A stretch of 64,000 nt of DNA from Clitopilus passeckerianus (Eukaryota; Basidiomycota; Agaricomycetes; Agaricales; Entolomataceae). Below, piece after piece: positions 36,007-48,700 of the stretch (positions within the stretch are counted from its first letter, which is position 1; each line of letters begins with the position of its first letter). The stretch spans positions 1,240,001 to 1,304,000 of the forward strand of contig CALYLX010000066.1 of NCBI GenBank assembly GCA_944990035.1, read 5' to 3'. Position numbers and translations under genes: made by a program. The notes beneath the pieces were generated by a model. It searched no databases. It saw only the letters and a program-made list of their open reading frames with translations, and was not told the origin of the DNA.

Positions 36007-37808
36007 TTTTTGGGAGGGAGGTAGATGCTTTGAAGGTATGTGTTTCTACCCATTATATACTCTTTGATTCCTCCAGGAACTTCGTCACAAGTCATAAGCA
36101 GGCCAAAACTCGGATGATGGCACGGTAGGGACATCAAGGGAAATGCATATGCTCTCACCCGATTTTAGTGGGCCCGTTACCTTTTCCATGAGAGGCGAGC
36201 TTGGAGTCCATTCCCAGATCTGTACCTTCACGATGAATATGTTTGATGACCAATGTTGCCAAAAGAATCCGAGATTTTGCAAGTGCACACGCCCGACGCC
36301 GTTCCTGTGATCTCGTTGGGCGTCCGTTGCAAGTCTGAACGAGCGAATAGGAGTTCGACTCCGTTATTTCGAAGGCTATAGTCAGTGATATGCATCAGAA
36401 ATCATTAATCAGACGCTAGCGCCTGTTTGCGGAATCATATCACTCGTCTTGAGACCACATATCCATACACCAGACACATCTAATACGGCTTACATACTTG
36501 GTCAAAACATCGAACTTGGCGGGGTTTTGACTTGTCGAATTCCAGAAACTGAGATGGCGACATTGTTCCTATGGTTCCGTCGCGTGGCTCAGCGGCCTAA
36601 GAGCTAAAATCTGCTGAATTAATTGTATTGGCTTCCACCTGGAAGCTATGTCCGTCGATTCACCAGGTGGCTGTTCTTCTTCCAGGAACAATGGAATCGT
36701 CGCAGGATAGTAATGGGTTCATTCAACCGTGGCAGTCACCCTGATAAGCCTATTTTCCGCGTGACGAACGTGGAGGTCTGACAATAGGAAAATCTGCCGA
36801 GCGGGATTTGCACCCTCTTCCAACATTGCCCAATCCTTTTACCTTTGACTCTTGCCTGCGGAATGGCAACCAAGTCCGCCCCATGACCCTGGTACCGGTA
36901 CCTGTTTGGCGGGTGTATCTGAGCCAAGCCTGTAAGAATAGAAAACTCGTGGTTGATCATAGGTTTCGAAACCATTGCAGTAACTTGAAATCGCTGCAGA
37001 AATCGACATCTTTCAAACTGATCAACTTTCACGGACTGGGTCTTCTTGATTGACACTAATGTCATAATTCATTTATAAATACATACTTATTTGCGGCTTC
37101 CTTCTTCCTCCATCACGAATAGTGTGGATTACCTGCCGAGACCGTCACTCCTTTGAGTTAGATGTTGCCACGGTACCGAGGCTGTTGGTACGCACGGCTT
37201 CGCCGGGCTCGACCCAATCTATGATCCTCTGAAACGTGGGTCACCCTATTGTTCAAGTTGAATTCAAAACTCACAGTGTCGGCGATATCATTCGGAATGG
37301 AAGCAGGCCCTCAGGCGCTCGAGGGAAAGTTCATCGACTTTGAAGGTCCTGGGGAAAAGAGCGGCGCGTGCCGCGGCATCCGACTACATCCACCGCAGAA
37401 GGACCGGAGCGGGTGAGCCGTGGACGGATCAAAGGGATAGCCAGTCCCAGGTTACGATCAACGGAGTTGCTTGTGGACCACGAGTTTGTGATATTCTCCG
37501 CCGTAACAAGCAACTTGTTCCCAACAGGTGGGAGGAAACACCTTGACAGTGAGCGACCATGTGTTCTCATGGAGTTCTCCAGGTCAAATACCTATTCCGT
37601 TTCCTAATCCTCCGGGGCTTCTATTAGTAGAAGACGCTCATGAATGATTGGAGTGAGGATCGATGATACGAGGCCTCCTGATAATCAGAGCACATCGTAC
37701 CAAGAGTTGATTGAACATAGCTGATCTCCAAGCGGTCTTGGGCGCATTACCTATATGTAATCGGCAGTATTCAGGGTTGGAGCGCTTGTAACCTCTCCGT
37801 GTGCCATC
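36007..37808. other. Intergenic region with nested inverted repeats
   Basis: About 1.8 kb upstream of the terpene synthase and of the next membrane-protein gene. No recognisable gene is present. Frames of up to 109 codons occur at 36.7-37.6 kb on both strands without motifs. The nested inverted repeat at 36560-36692 is listed separately. Confidence 0.35.
36560..36692. repeat. Nested inverted repeats, possible hairpin or small element
   Basis: Outer arms CATTGTTCCT (36560-36569) and AGGAACAATG (36683-36692) are exact reverse complements. Inside, CCACCTGG (36634-36641) pairs with CCAGGTGG (36662-36669). A box-A-like TGGCTCAGCGG lies just inside the left arm. The segment does not fold as a tRNA because no proper T arm or acceptor pairing is found. 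Confidence 0.4.
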
Positions 37809-39163
37809 ATGCAAACTGACGTTGCGGAACTCGCTGGTTTGGTCCTTGAAGCAGCGTTGTATGGTCTGTACCTAACGTTCTCAAACACGGTCATTTTTGG
37901 TGTCTTACCTGAAATGAATCAGGCGTATTCTTCGTGCTGACCGTTGGGACCCTCTATGTCCTTCTTTATCGAAGACGAGGAGGGCCCCTTAATGTTCCCT
38001 TAGTTGCTACGTCAATGTAGGTGGCGGTATTCTTGAACCCTACCTTCGTCATAACTGACCACATCTTGTTTGAATAGCTTGATGTTTGCGCTAGCAACTA
38101 CTCAGATTATCATCGATACCGCCAGTCTTTTCGATGCTTTCATTCCTTTAGACAGACCACTTCGGAAAGCACGGCTGGCAAACATCTCGATCCCTATCAA
38201 TGCCGCCAAAAGGGCCATATTCTTCGCTATGATGATCCTTGGTGACGCAATCGCCGTAAGTATCGATTCTTTATGTGGCGGACAGAGCCTGAGACGGTCC
38301 CCCAGATCTACCGCTGCTTCATCATCTGGTCACATAATTGGTGGCTGATCATCCTTCCGACGGGTTGCTCTATTGTCAGCGCAGGTACCCTCTTTTCGTG
38401 CACCCCAGCTGTGGCGGATATTAACATCCTTTCTAGTCTTAGCTTACTTGACGATTTGGGCAACACAGCATCGCCAGGCAGGATCGTTCATTCTCAAGTC
38501 ACCTTGGACGTATGGAACTGCCATTTTCGTACTGTCTCTATGTGCGAATGCCATTGCCACTTGTGAGTGTATCTCCCAGGTCTACTCGGAGGTCGCTGAG
38601 TATTGATTCAACCTCTCAGCCCTGGTCGCATATCGAATCTGGAGCAATGAAAGGACATTCAGGGAAGGCATACGTGGCGACTCTACAAGGACCCGGATGT
38701 CCCGATCGACCACTTCTGGTCGAGGACGTCTTCTTCCAATCGCGCGCATCGTCGTAGAGAGTGGTGTGCTCAACACGGCCTACCTGATCGTCTACATCAC
38801 GGTCTTACAAGTCCAGAAGGGCAAAGGTAGCCTCCCAATCGTTGCCGACATGGTAAGAGTTCTTCAACCACTCCCCCTTTCGACTTTATCTCACATAACT
38901 AGGCCTCACCACTCGTCGGAATCATTTTCTCTCTCGTAATTGTTAGGATAGGCATTAACAGCGCCAATGAGTCGTCGTACAGAACCCGAGTCTCGCCCAG
39001 CTCCGTCGAGAAAGGAACGAATCCGGGCCCCATCAACTTCCGCGAGAACCAAGAACTGTCAACGCTGGGCACTGGTAGCCGTAGCGAGTATACCCTTAAT
39101 ATAAGTCGGGGAAGCGAGGGTTCTACGAAGGAGCCAGATGTTAAGGTCGACAGGGAGCTATAA
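37809..39163 (+). CDS. Multi-pass membrane protein of unknown function (tandem copy 1)
   Basis: About seven hydrophobic segments followed by a ~70-residue polar, Ser-rich C-terminal tail; an Agaricomycete family whose function I do not know. Seven exons: 37809-37863, 37923-38016, 38078-38255, 38306-38384, 38437-38562, 38620-38852, 38903-39163; 341 aa. Landmarks are LEAALYGVFFVL at the start, ILGDAIA before IYRCFIIW, ARIVVESGVLNTAYLIVYI in the penultimate helix and ASPLVGIIFSLVIVRIG in the last. The layout is receptor-like, but no G-protein-receptor signature was recognised. It is paralogous to the next gene. Confidence 0.8.
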
Positions 39164-39699
39164 TGGTACATTCGTTCCCTACGGCCGTGATCGCCGAGAA
39201 ATACTAACTTCTCCTCTATCAAGTTCTAGATGGCGGGCTTATACGGATTTCGTGATCATCGTACTAATATGTCTGTATCACCATGTGTTGTTTGTATGTT
39301 ATATTTATATCAAGGTTCACACTTTGCTTCTGAAGGCTGGAGTCTCTATCAAGAATGAGAACCAAATGAGAACCATCAACCTCCTAATCATTCAGTGCCT
39401 TGAAAAGGCTACGTTTACCGTAAACATACCGCAACCATCGATATGCCTGTCCAATTAGGCCGTGGGTGCCGCTGTGCGGTCGCTCTCCGCCCTTCACCTT
39501 TTGCGAGATGAGAGGATGATGGAAAATCTTCCGATGATTAATGCGTCGTGATCATCGAAGATAATTCGGAGTACTTCAGTTCCTTCTATGCTTCTATGTG
39601 GCAGCTGACGGGCTGTATGAGGTTGACCTGCCTTATTAACAATGCGCAGCGGAGTAGCTGTGGCTCTCCAATTTGTGCTCTGCGACCCATTGAACCGTC
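39164..39699. other. Intergenic region between tandem membrane-protein genes
   Basis: About 540 bp. It contains the 3' flank of copy 1 and the promoter of copy 2. No further gene is seen. Confidence 0.35.
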
Positions 39700-40927
39700 A
39701 TGCTCATCGATGAGGCCCAACTAATAGGGAATCTCTGTGAAGCCGTGCTTTATGGTTTGGTCTTCATCCTAATGCTACCAGGGTGCGACTCATCGGTGTC
39801 TCTCTGCTCGCAGGCATATTCGTTTCCTTGGCTATAAGTACAGCTCATACCCTTGCCAGAAGGAGGAACTCTCCAGTACTTCTTCTGGCAACTGCGGTTC
39901 TGTTTTCCCTCGGCACGACGAAAATCGCACTCACCTGTGTGCAAACCTATCGTGCATTTATACCTCTGACCAGAGAAGAGCGTTTGGCCTACCTGAATAA
40001 TCTGACGCAGTCCATCTTCGCGGCAAAACATGCGACCTACTTCACGACGGTGTTTGTTGGAGATACTATTGCTGTTGGTTCCCCCGTTTTCTGCGAACTC
40101 GGACCAGATCCTGACAGCCTTTACTTGAAGATCTACCGCTGCTTCGTCTTATGGAACCGTAATATATGGGTCATTCTCTTACCCAGTTTATGTTCTGTTG
40201 GAAGCGCAGGTATTGAAGGGTTCACTCCATGACTCTACGATGACTGATAATCATTATTATACAGTGTCCGGATATCAGATTATATACGAAGTCACACATC
40301 TGGATCTCTCTGGGAGATCCAAGGTAGATCTCCTCGCGGAAACGGCCAGACAAGCAAGCTGGGGCCTTGCCCTCTTCTCTCTCAGTCTCATTGCAAATAC
40401 GATGGCCACTGGTAGGTCCCATCTAGTAATGACGCTACCAGAATATCTAAATCATTTCGTTCTGAAGGTCTGTCTGTATTTAGTTTGGCAGCACCAACGT
40501 CGTACGGCAGTCCTTGGTACCGATAGAGGGTACATTGGAATAATCAGGATTGTCCTCGAAAGTGGGGTTATCAACGCAGCCTTCCTACTCGCGTATACAG
40601 CTGTGTTGGCTTCTCATAACATTGGGATCGAGATAATGGAATCCCTCGTAAGTTTAGTGCTCGCATCCCAGAAATAACCACCAAACCTAGTTGATTTAGG
40701 CGACCCCTCTAATCGGGATTATCTTTACCACCGTCATTCTTCGGGCTGGAAACGGTAGCTCCTCGTCCAAAGGCGGAATAACTTCAACGGTTGCACCCCG
40801 AATCCCTATCACACAAACCCGGGACGTCCAAATGCATGCCATCAATACCCCAGACAGAGAAGCTTGGCCTCAGGAGCCAAAGATTTCAAGGAACAAACTA
40901 ACGAGGATGGGATCATCGGACAGTTAA
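39700..40927 (+). CDS. Multi-pass membrane protein of unknown function (tandem copy 2)
   Basis: Paralogue of the gene at 37809, same strand. Six exons: 39700-39754, 39814-40073, 40131-40209, 40265-40411, 40484-40647, 40700-40927; 310 aa. Shared landmarks: CEAVLYGIFVSL, VGDTIA-IYRCFVLW, IRIVLESGVINAAFLLAYT and ATPLIGIIFTTVILRAG. Compared with copy 1 it lacks the intron in the second coding segment, and it loses a few residues at the exon 4/5 border (AT-V-WQHQRR). The frame also stays open through that intron, so retention is possible. The polar C-terminal tail differs completely. Confidence 0.78.
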
Positions 40928-41734
40928 CCACATTCCAGTGTATCGTGACACTTATTATTATTGGCGTAACCTAAGGCATAGCTTTATTTTCTGTCCTTCT
41001 TCTATACGGTTATAAACCGGTTGTGTTTGCATGGGACTGCGTGAAATGGAAACGTTTTATGGGCGATATTAACACGATGAGTCCATCGGGCATCGGGCAT
41101 TTCGTCTGTATTGAATATCTGAAGCATACGCGTGATTATAAAGTGTGTAGAACTAAGTTTCACGATAAAGCATCTATCTATTATACGAGACCTAGAGTTC
41201 TATGGTTAGGAATTACCTCAAGCCGCTCGACAATTCCAGGCGAGAGCAGACCGAAGACGAGACTCAATGCTTGCTTCAACATGTCGCCGACGCATCAAGC
41301 ACCAATAACGCGGATGTAGCAGAATCTCAGTCTTGGTCGCCTACTGACGGCTACCGAATGGAGGGCACGGGCAATGGTTGCAAAGGACTGGGCTTGGCCA
41401 GCGTCGCAGATGCTCAGCATCTGAAAGCTGTAGAACAGCAAGAGTTTTTGCCTGCCCAGATGGTTGAAGCTGCATCGGAGGGCCCTTGGAGCGGCTAGCT
41501 CTACGGGGCGGAGGAACGCACTTCAATCTACTCCAGATTTATAGCAGGCGGTCGAGTACGCTTGGTACCGGTCGTTATATATCGCTCATTGGAGCAGGGA
41601 TAAATGAATGTGATAAATTACTGAGGGATCTAGGCAAAGAGGCGTCAGTCGCATCCTTGATGCTACACTAGGAAGAGATGATTACCGTGTTTTTAGATGC
41701 TGCGGTAGTGTGTGTGACGAAATAGTTTTGATTT
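40928..41734. other. Intergenic region, no convincing gene
   Basis: Holds a 98-codon ATG frame on the plus strand at 41202-41498 that I cannot assign to any family. Otherwise nothing. Confidence 0.3.
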
Positions 41735-42229
41735 CTAGGCCCTCGTCAAAGGTGAAAGGCTGTAGCGGGTTTCAATGAGAATTCGTTAGGAAGCAAGACT
41801 GACTTCGATTTACCAGAGAAGAATGATCATGATATCCTGTTTTCGTGTTGCGAGAGTCTCCCTAATGCTAGCGAGCTCCCTCTTAGAGAACGTCCATCGG
41901 AGAGATTTCATCATGTATCTCCAACCACGATTCTCCCCGGCCGTCGAGAGCAATTTGTACTTTACGACGCCATCCTTGAATTGGCCCAACAATACGTAGC
42001 AGTCGTAGATCATGTCCGCGAGGACATTATGAACAGAAGGATCAACCTTCTCTGCGCACTGCACAACCTTCTCCAGGGCGAGAAGGACGTTAGCCAGGCT
42101 TGTAACCTCCCTGGTTGCTTGTCGGTATTCCGCCGGGGCGCCAACGCTCTCGTTCAGAGCACGAGTGACATCGAGCACCAGGTTTACCAAGGCAATGAGA
42201 TCTCCGATCGAGCATCCAACGAAAGGCAT
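41735..42229 (-). CDS. Stand-alone STAND-type N-terminal domain protein, probably truncated
   Basis: The first ~140 residues (MPFVGCSIGDLIALVNLVLDVTRAL-like start, then KYKLLSTAG and KRELASIRETL) match the helical N-terminal domain that precedes NTPase/repeat regions in fungal STAND (NLR-like) proteins. Here no NTPase follows. The main frame ends at 41810. With a short intron after ATTCTTCTCTG the protein would gain a few residues (LSPLTRA) and stop at 41735. It is either a decayed end of a larger gene or a domain-only protein. Such N-domains mediate self-association or signalling in programmed-death pathways of fungi; for this copy that is inference. Confidence 0.55.
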
Positions 42230-42782
42230 TCTTCACAAAGACTTGGTTAAGGGACCGTGGATGTAAAGAGGGAGTAGCCTTTGGACTAGCCGAGGGCGGG
42301 TGAGAACTGGAGTCTATCGTTCACATAAACGGACCTGGTCGATATATACTTTCTAGCCGGTCCACTGACAGGACCTGAGGGGAAAATATACACAGCCAGG
42401 GTGCTGCGACATGTAAGGAGATACCTGCCTCGTTGTATGACGTGGAAACCAGGCCTATCATTGGCTGGTGAAGCTGATTATCAGCCTGCAGGCGTCTGGA
42501 AAGATTGACGCCAATACGGTTAGCGCCCGAGCCACAGCCACATAGTCTCCAAAAAAAACCCCGAAAAGCAGGGCTTGGATGCTCTCTGACTTCATTCCCT
42601 AGCAGTCGATTCGCACAACGATGCAACTCTAGCCTGTACATATTCATTAGATGGAATGCATTGACTCAGTCATTATTTCAGGCTGATAAGGAGTGGAACA
42701 TTGCAAGGCTAGTTTTAAACCAGGGCCACTAGCATGGCTTAAGCTTTACACGGGGCCGATTTGGTATCGGTTTTATGTCAAA
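42230..42782. other. Intergenic region, no gene seen
   Basis: About 550 bp between the STAND-domain gene's start and the 3' end of the disordered-protein gene. Nothing recognisable apart from short open frames. Confidence 0.3.
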
Positions 42783-45700
42783 TCATGCGTCAGAACGCCG
42801 GTGTAATACTCCTGATGATCCACAACTACGGTAGATGTCAGAATCTTTCAGTGGTAGAAGGCGACGCTTGCTAACCTTCTTCGTCAAGCACAGGATCTCC
42901 GTGCTGCATGGAAGGGAAAATAGGGGCTGCCTCTGCGAGGTCATCCCGCAGTATGAGAGGTTCTTCATCCTCTTCCTGTGCAATCCTCAGCAAAAGGTGC
43001 GCGAAAGGTGCGGTGTTCCACACCGTTTCATAATCACTTTCAACATCTTGTGGATCTTCTTCCTCAGAAGAAAGGTGTTTGGTGCCAATTTCTTCGGCGG
43101 GTCGTTTACCAGATCCAACTGAGACAACACTGGCGAGAGGGCCCGAGGTTTCTAGAATCGTTGAGAATACAGATGTTGACCAAAAAGAGTGTGTAATCAC
43201 CTGCTCGCACGGCAGATTCTGGGAAAATTCGGTCTGTCAGAGAAGTCGGGCGCTTGTAAATGTATGGTTCCTCGATGGTGGCCACTATTACCGAGGTCAA
43301 GTCGTAATCCGATTATCTGATCTTGACGCCCATACTCACCGCCTGTAGATCCAGATCGTGGCCCAACCTGGGGCAGTAGGGATTCGCCTGTAATACCACC
43401 GGTCATTAACATCGAATGAGGAGAGTTCAGTAGACTGTACGCACTGCCTCTGCGCTGCCCTTGGCCTGCAGTGCCAGAAGCACGTCCACCTGCTCCTGCC
43501 GCTTTCTTTTCTGCTGCGTAGTTTGTTCCATGAGTTTGAACCTCCCCGGGAGGTGAAGGAATGTCTTCTGTAAAGCGTGGAGCGGGCAGCACTACAAGAG
43601 GATGCCGAATGAGGTGAAAATTCATTCCAGGATTCTTGGGAGATTACACACTGTTCTGGTGCTCATTGCTAGCAGGGGCTTCTTCGAATGCCCGGGTCGA
43701 AGTTACATCCGAGCGACCAGTGGCTAAGGCTCCCTGTTCATGAGACTGCCGCCCCACGGTCGGCGAAGGGAGGTCTACAATTTAGGCATCAGACCAATCC
43801 CTCGCAAGTATGGTTCTACTAACCTTCGGATTGTCGCTGACGAGTAAAATGGCCACCGCCTGCGTTTGCGACTCTGTCGAGCTCTCGGTTAATCTTGAGG
43901 TCCTCCGGTCTGGTAGTGGGAGAGATATCCTCCTTGGCGCCAGTGTGGGTGCTTGCATTTCCCAAACCTTCCTCTGTGGTCTCCAAATTCCAGTCGCCTG
44001 GCATAGCTTCAGAATGACGTGATGCTTGAAATAATTCATCTTCTGAGGGGAAGGATCGTTCCGAGCGAGCGACCATGGCAGATGGAGTTTTTGCGTCAGC
44101 CACATCTGGAGAAACGGGTATGGGCCTGATTTCATTATCACCAGTCCACGATGTTCCCGGAATGCATCGTGGTGGGGCTGCTTCGGGAGCTTCCCGGGCG
44201 CCTGGACCTGCATGGTAACTATGAGCAAGGTGGCAGGTATCACAAGGGGCATAACCTACTTTTGATATGGCTTGACAATGTCGCGGCGGCACCTGTAGAC
44301 AACAGGCCTGTATCAGCACCAGCGATAGTGTTTTCACGAGGAACCCTTTCTGTACTTGAAACGTTCCCCCGACTTCCAGGATGCGCAATAAGCGACTCTT
44401 CACTGTATTGAGATTCGGAATCTATTGGCACAGCTTGAGGACGGACGGTTCCTGCAAACGGTTGCTGCTCAGGTGGCAATCTTGTCCAGGCCTCTTCATC
44501 GCTGGGTGTGCTGGTACCAATGTCGTCGAGCCTGTTCCGGTGCCCGGCTTGCCTTGGTGTACTGGGAGACAGGCTGGCATCATCGCCTTGAGAAAATGGT
44601 TCTGACGCTTGAGTTTGCGACATGTTGGGATGAGTCGAGGTCGATTCTGGAAACGGCGAACGTGAACAACGATCAGTAGAAGTATTGTAAAGCCTTCGTG
44701 CATGAGCATGACGAGGGCTTTCCCCAGAGTCTTCCCTTCTGATATCAAAACCAAGGGCCCCTGCTAGCAGAGCGGTAGCACCTGCAATGCCAGCAGCAAT
44801 GCCTGGGCTAGTCCGACCAGTCTGTGCCTTGTTCGTTTTATCGGGCCTTTCTGCTGCATCTGAGTTCATGTTAGTAGGGTGAAGCGAATCACTGGGATGA
44901 TGAAATACCTCTAACCCGAGAAGACTGCTCTTCTAGAGCCGATTGTGCAGCAACTGTGGCTGTCGGAGCCGCAAGTCCTCCAACAGACGATGGAGCCATC
45001 ACATCGTCGATATCAGCCTCATCGGCATGTCTAGACGCCGTGCTAGTGAGCATGTTTTCTTCGTCGTAGTCAGGCTCGCTAAAAGAGGCACCGGTTCCTG
45101 AGGTTGACACCGTGTTGTTGCCCTCATCCGTTGGGGTGACCGGGATTGCTGTGCCAGGTATGGTGTACAGCTGAGATGGCTTCGACGAAAAGGGTCCTTC
45201 CCCTGCTGTTTATTATGCTTAAGAGGATTTTCCGTATTCATAGCTTTGCACTTACCGGAACTGGAAGCAGCAGCAGCATCTCCGGCGCCAAGGGCAGCAA
45301 CACCTGCGGTGGTGACTGCAGCAGAACGAGCAGAAGATGGTGCGACGCGACGAACTACGTTTGCAGATGCACGAGAAGAAGCTAGGGCTTGATGACAAGG
45401 GATCATGCCATGATCATCCTCCTCGAATAGTCCCTCTTCTGGACAAGATGAAGGTGGGTTGACAGACCCTGTAGATGTCGGGGCTGGCATAATAGGATAA
45501 TTTTACACACCTCGAAATGTTATGAAGTGTGCTCACCGACGCAGGGTCCACGTTCATCGAACTGGTCTTGAAAGGCAACAACAGACGGACACGATTTCTG
45601 GTTAGCGCCTGCTAACAATTGGTTTGGGCAGTGCTGAGAGGAACCATAGGTATTGCCCAACCCGTTGTCCCTTGCTGGTTCGTTGACTCCCAAGATGGCA

Positions 45701-48700
45701 AGGTCTTCGGAATCCTTCGCCGGGGACGAACCCAATGGTGGAATGTCAATTTGACCACTGTTCGGATCTCCTGCATATCGATTAGAACGTGACAGTTGAA
45801 CATCAAGAAATCATTTTACCTTCAGGCCTGTTGGAGGACTTCCGACCAGCCAGGGCGGCTCCCTTTCCTGCAGCAGCAGTAGCGCCAGCCGCCAGTCCAA
45901 CTCCAGCAGCAGCTCTTCCACGTCCTCCGGCACCTCGAGCAGATTGAGCACCTTCAATATCGTAAGCTTGGGTGGCCATAGCTGAAGAAGCATGAGGACC
46001 TTGAGAGAGGCCAGATTATAAGCAAGACAGTCAGGGGGTTGATGACGCAGTGTATTGCATACCTGTAGTGTCACCAGCGCCATATTTAGGGGTGGCCGAG
46101 TCCAAGTCACGATAATCTGGGTTCTTGCCTCTAACAGCTCCAAACGGGTGATCAATATCCGAGGAAGGAACCGTGTTCCGGTTGGTCGAGATTGAATGGT
46201 CTGATATACCCTTATCGTCGGTACTAGCATCTTCATTGTTGAGTTTGGGCGGCTGAGCGGCCGTCCCTGCTGTCGGTTGCTGCGCGCCAGCTGCTTTCAT
46301 ATCTTTCTTGTCTGGGTTGATGGTCAACAAAAGACAATTCCAGCGGTGCCAACGAAGCTTACCTGGATGATTGTTAGGTGGGCCAGCTGTCCTGGCTCCA
46401 AATCCTGCGGCAAGCCCTGCGTCTGAACCAGATCCAGTGTCGAATGGTGCTGGCTTCCGAGCAGTGCCAGTGTCTGTGGATTCCGGTGCAAGGCCAGCTC
46501 TGTGGTTGCCGTGATGGGCAGAATGCTCTTCGGTGTTCGAGTCACGGGGCGCTCCAGGTCCTTGAAGTCCTCGTGAGGTTCGACCTGAGTGTAAGTGGGT
46601 CAATACGGCAGCTGATACTACGTGCAATATACCGACCTCGACCTCGACCTCGATCATGGTCTGAAGCTCCTGCACCAGGTTCACCACTATCAAAAGCACT
46701 GATGTCTCCTTCTTTATCAAGCTTCTGCGTCTCCAATTCAGGTGCCGTATCCTTCGCTTGGCCTGACTTCGGAACTTGCATAAAATGTCAGAGCCATAAC
46801 CCAAGATGAGAGCCAGCAACCTTACCTTTAGATCCATTTGATGGCGGTCCTTCTCCAGAAGCCTGGTTCCGTTTCTCGTGGCCACGAGCGGCGGCACCAC
46901 CAGCACCACCAGTACCAGCACCAACTGCAGCCGCTTGACCCAACTTTGAGCCCTCACGTTCTTGTTCTTGTCCATGACCAACCGGGGTTGCCTCCCTCCG
47001 TTCAAACCTCTGTGAATCCATCTCGTCCTGCATCTCGACTTCCCTCGATCGCTCTTTCTCGCTCAGAGGAGGGCTGGGAGGGCCTAACCGATCTGAAATG
47101 TAGATTAGTGTGAAAAAGGGCAGAAGGTGCAAGTGTTCGAACCTTGAGAGTGTTCGGCCAGGGAAACAGGTGTCCGAGCCCGATTGTCATCAAGAGCACC
47201 AGATGCACCTTTTGGAGGATTGTTGCCGTGGGTGGGATCTTCACCCTTTTGACCGTAGTCTGGACGATCTAGGTTTAGCCTTGGGTAATGGCAATATTGA
47301 GGAAAATAATTACCACGACCCAATTCATGAGCTGCATATGCACCCGCACTAGCGCCGGGAACACCACCAGCTACTACACCCCGAGGGACAGCTGAATCCC
47401 TCTGTGTGGTTGTTCCTTCCTTGTGAGCAGTCTCAGAGGTCTCCGGGTGTCTGAAGGGGTTCCTAGTTCCGGGTACGAATTCTGGGGCATTGCTGTTCAA
47501 TTCTGAGAGGCAAGTTAGCAAAGCTGAAGGAGAGTTGGACATCAATGAACTCACTCCGACCAGGTGTGTCCGCGGATCGTCCGGCACCAGCTTGGAGCTC
47601 TTCAAGCTTCGGAGCGCCATGACCGAAGTCGAACGGATCTAGGAGAGAACTATTGACAAAGATGTGCACAGAGAAGCATGACAACCTCACTTGGTTCTTT
47701 GCCATTCTTGGTATCGGAGATGAGTGTGGTGGAAGGACCAGGAGTGCGACCAAGTCCTGAAGTATGCTTTCAATAAAAACCCGAACGATACGGCGGGATA
47801 ACCGCGTACCAACAAAGCCCTTGTCATGATCATCGATATGCTGACTGGGTGGCTGGTCGTTCGTTGGAATATCTAGGCCTACGTGAGTAGTCGCAGATTA
47901 AACATCGACCGCACACCCACCATGACGAGATGAGAGCTGTTGGTTGCCCTCCCTGCTTTGTTTGGTGACTTCCCCTGGATGAATGTCAATCCCAGTCCGT
48001 CGACCTGAGGATAAATTAGTTACTATGAGAGAAGCGAAGTAATTTGCAGGATCTCACCTTTATCAATGTCACTTCCGGGCTCGTAGAAACGCGACTCTGG
48101 TGCACTCGGATGAGATTTGCCTATGGCAGACTGTTTGCCGTCATCTCTGCCTCGTGGCAACGTGTCAAGACGATCTTTCGTGGAAGGTGTCACCTCTGTG
48201 GTTTGAGTGAGCATGATTCAATCAGAGCCTCAACATACATGGATCACCTGGATAGTGGTGCAGGTCTCTGTAGCGAGCCGCAGGAGAGCGATCGAAAAGC
48301 TCTACAGCAAGTGGTCAGAATGATAGGAGCTAACAAGAGATAATGAAAATTCGAACCTTGAGCTACGCCTTTATCTTGTTCCCTGCGAGCACCAACAAAG
48401 TCCTTTGTATCACTACGTGCAGCAGAGGTCTGAGGAACCTGACCATGATGGCCTGGTTTGGGCTCATCCCCACCGCGAAACGCTGGGCTTGAATCGGGCG
48501 AAGGCTTGCTTCCACCGGCTGCCGTTGGTTCCGAATGCGCGGGTTTGGAGGCAGACTTCTTGCAATGTAGTTCGCTGTCTCGACCACCTTGTGCCTCAGC
48601 TGCTCGAGCTCGACATATTTCACAGTTATCAGTGAAGTTCACCGAAACGGTATCTTCAACTGCTGGTTCATTGTCTTTCTTCTGGCCAAAGAAACGCTTT

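Noticed and set aside
36560..36692. A tRNA gene (box-A-like TGGCTCAGCGG)
   Set aside because: The T arm and acceptor stem do not pair and the box B match is poor.
36779..36860. A minus-strand tRNA 3' half (GGTGCAAATCCC)
   Set aside because: Only a 3 bp T stem, and no matching 5' acceptor or D arm upstream.
37331..37607. Overlapping frames on both strands as a gene or rRNA fragment
   Set aside because: Frames contradict each other, and I could not match the DNA to conserved rRNA segments.
41202..41498. 98-codon ATG frame on the plus strand
   Set aside because: No recognisable family, no clear exon partner, and composition consistent with chance.
44240..48642. Several separate small genes in the low-complexity region
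   Set aside because: The pieces join through consistent phase-1 introns into one long frame, so a single gene explains them better.
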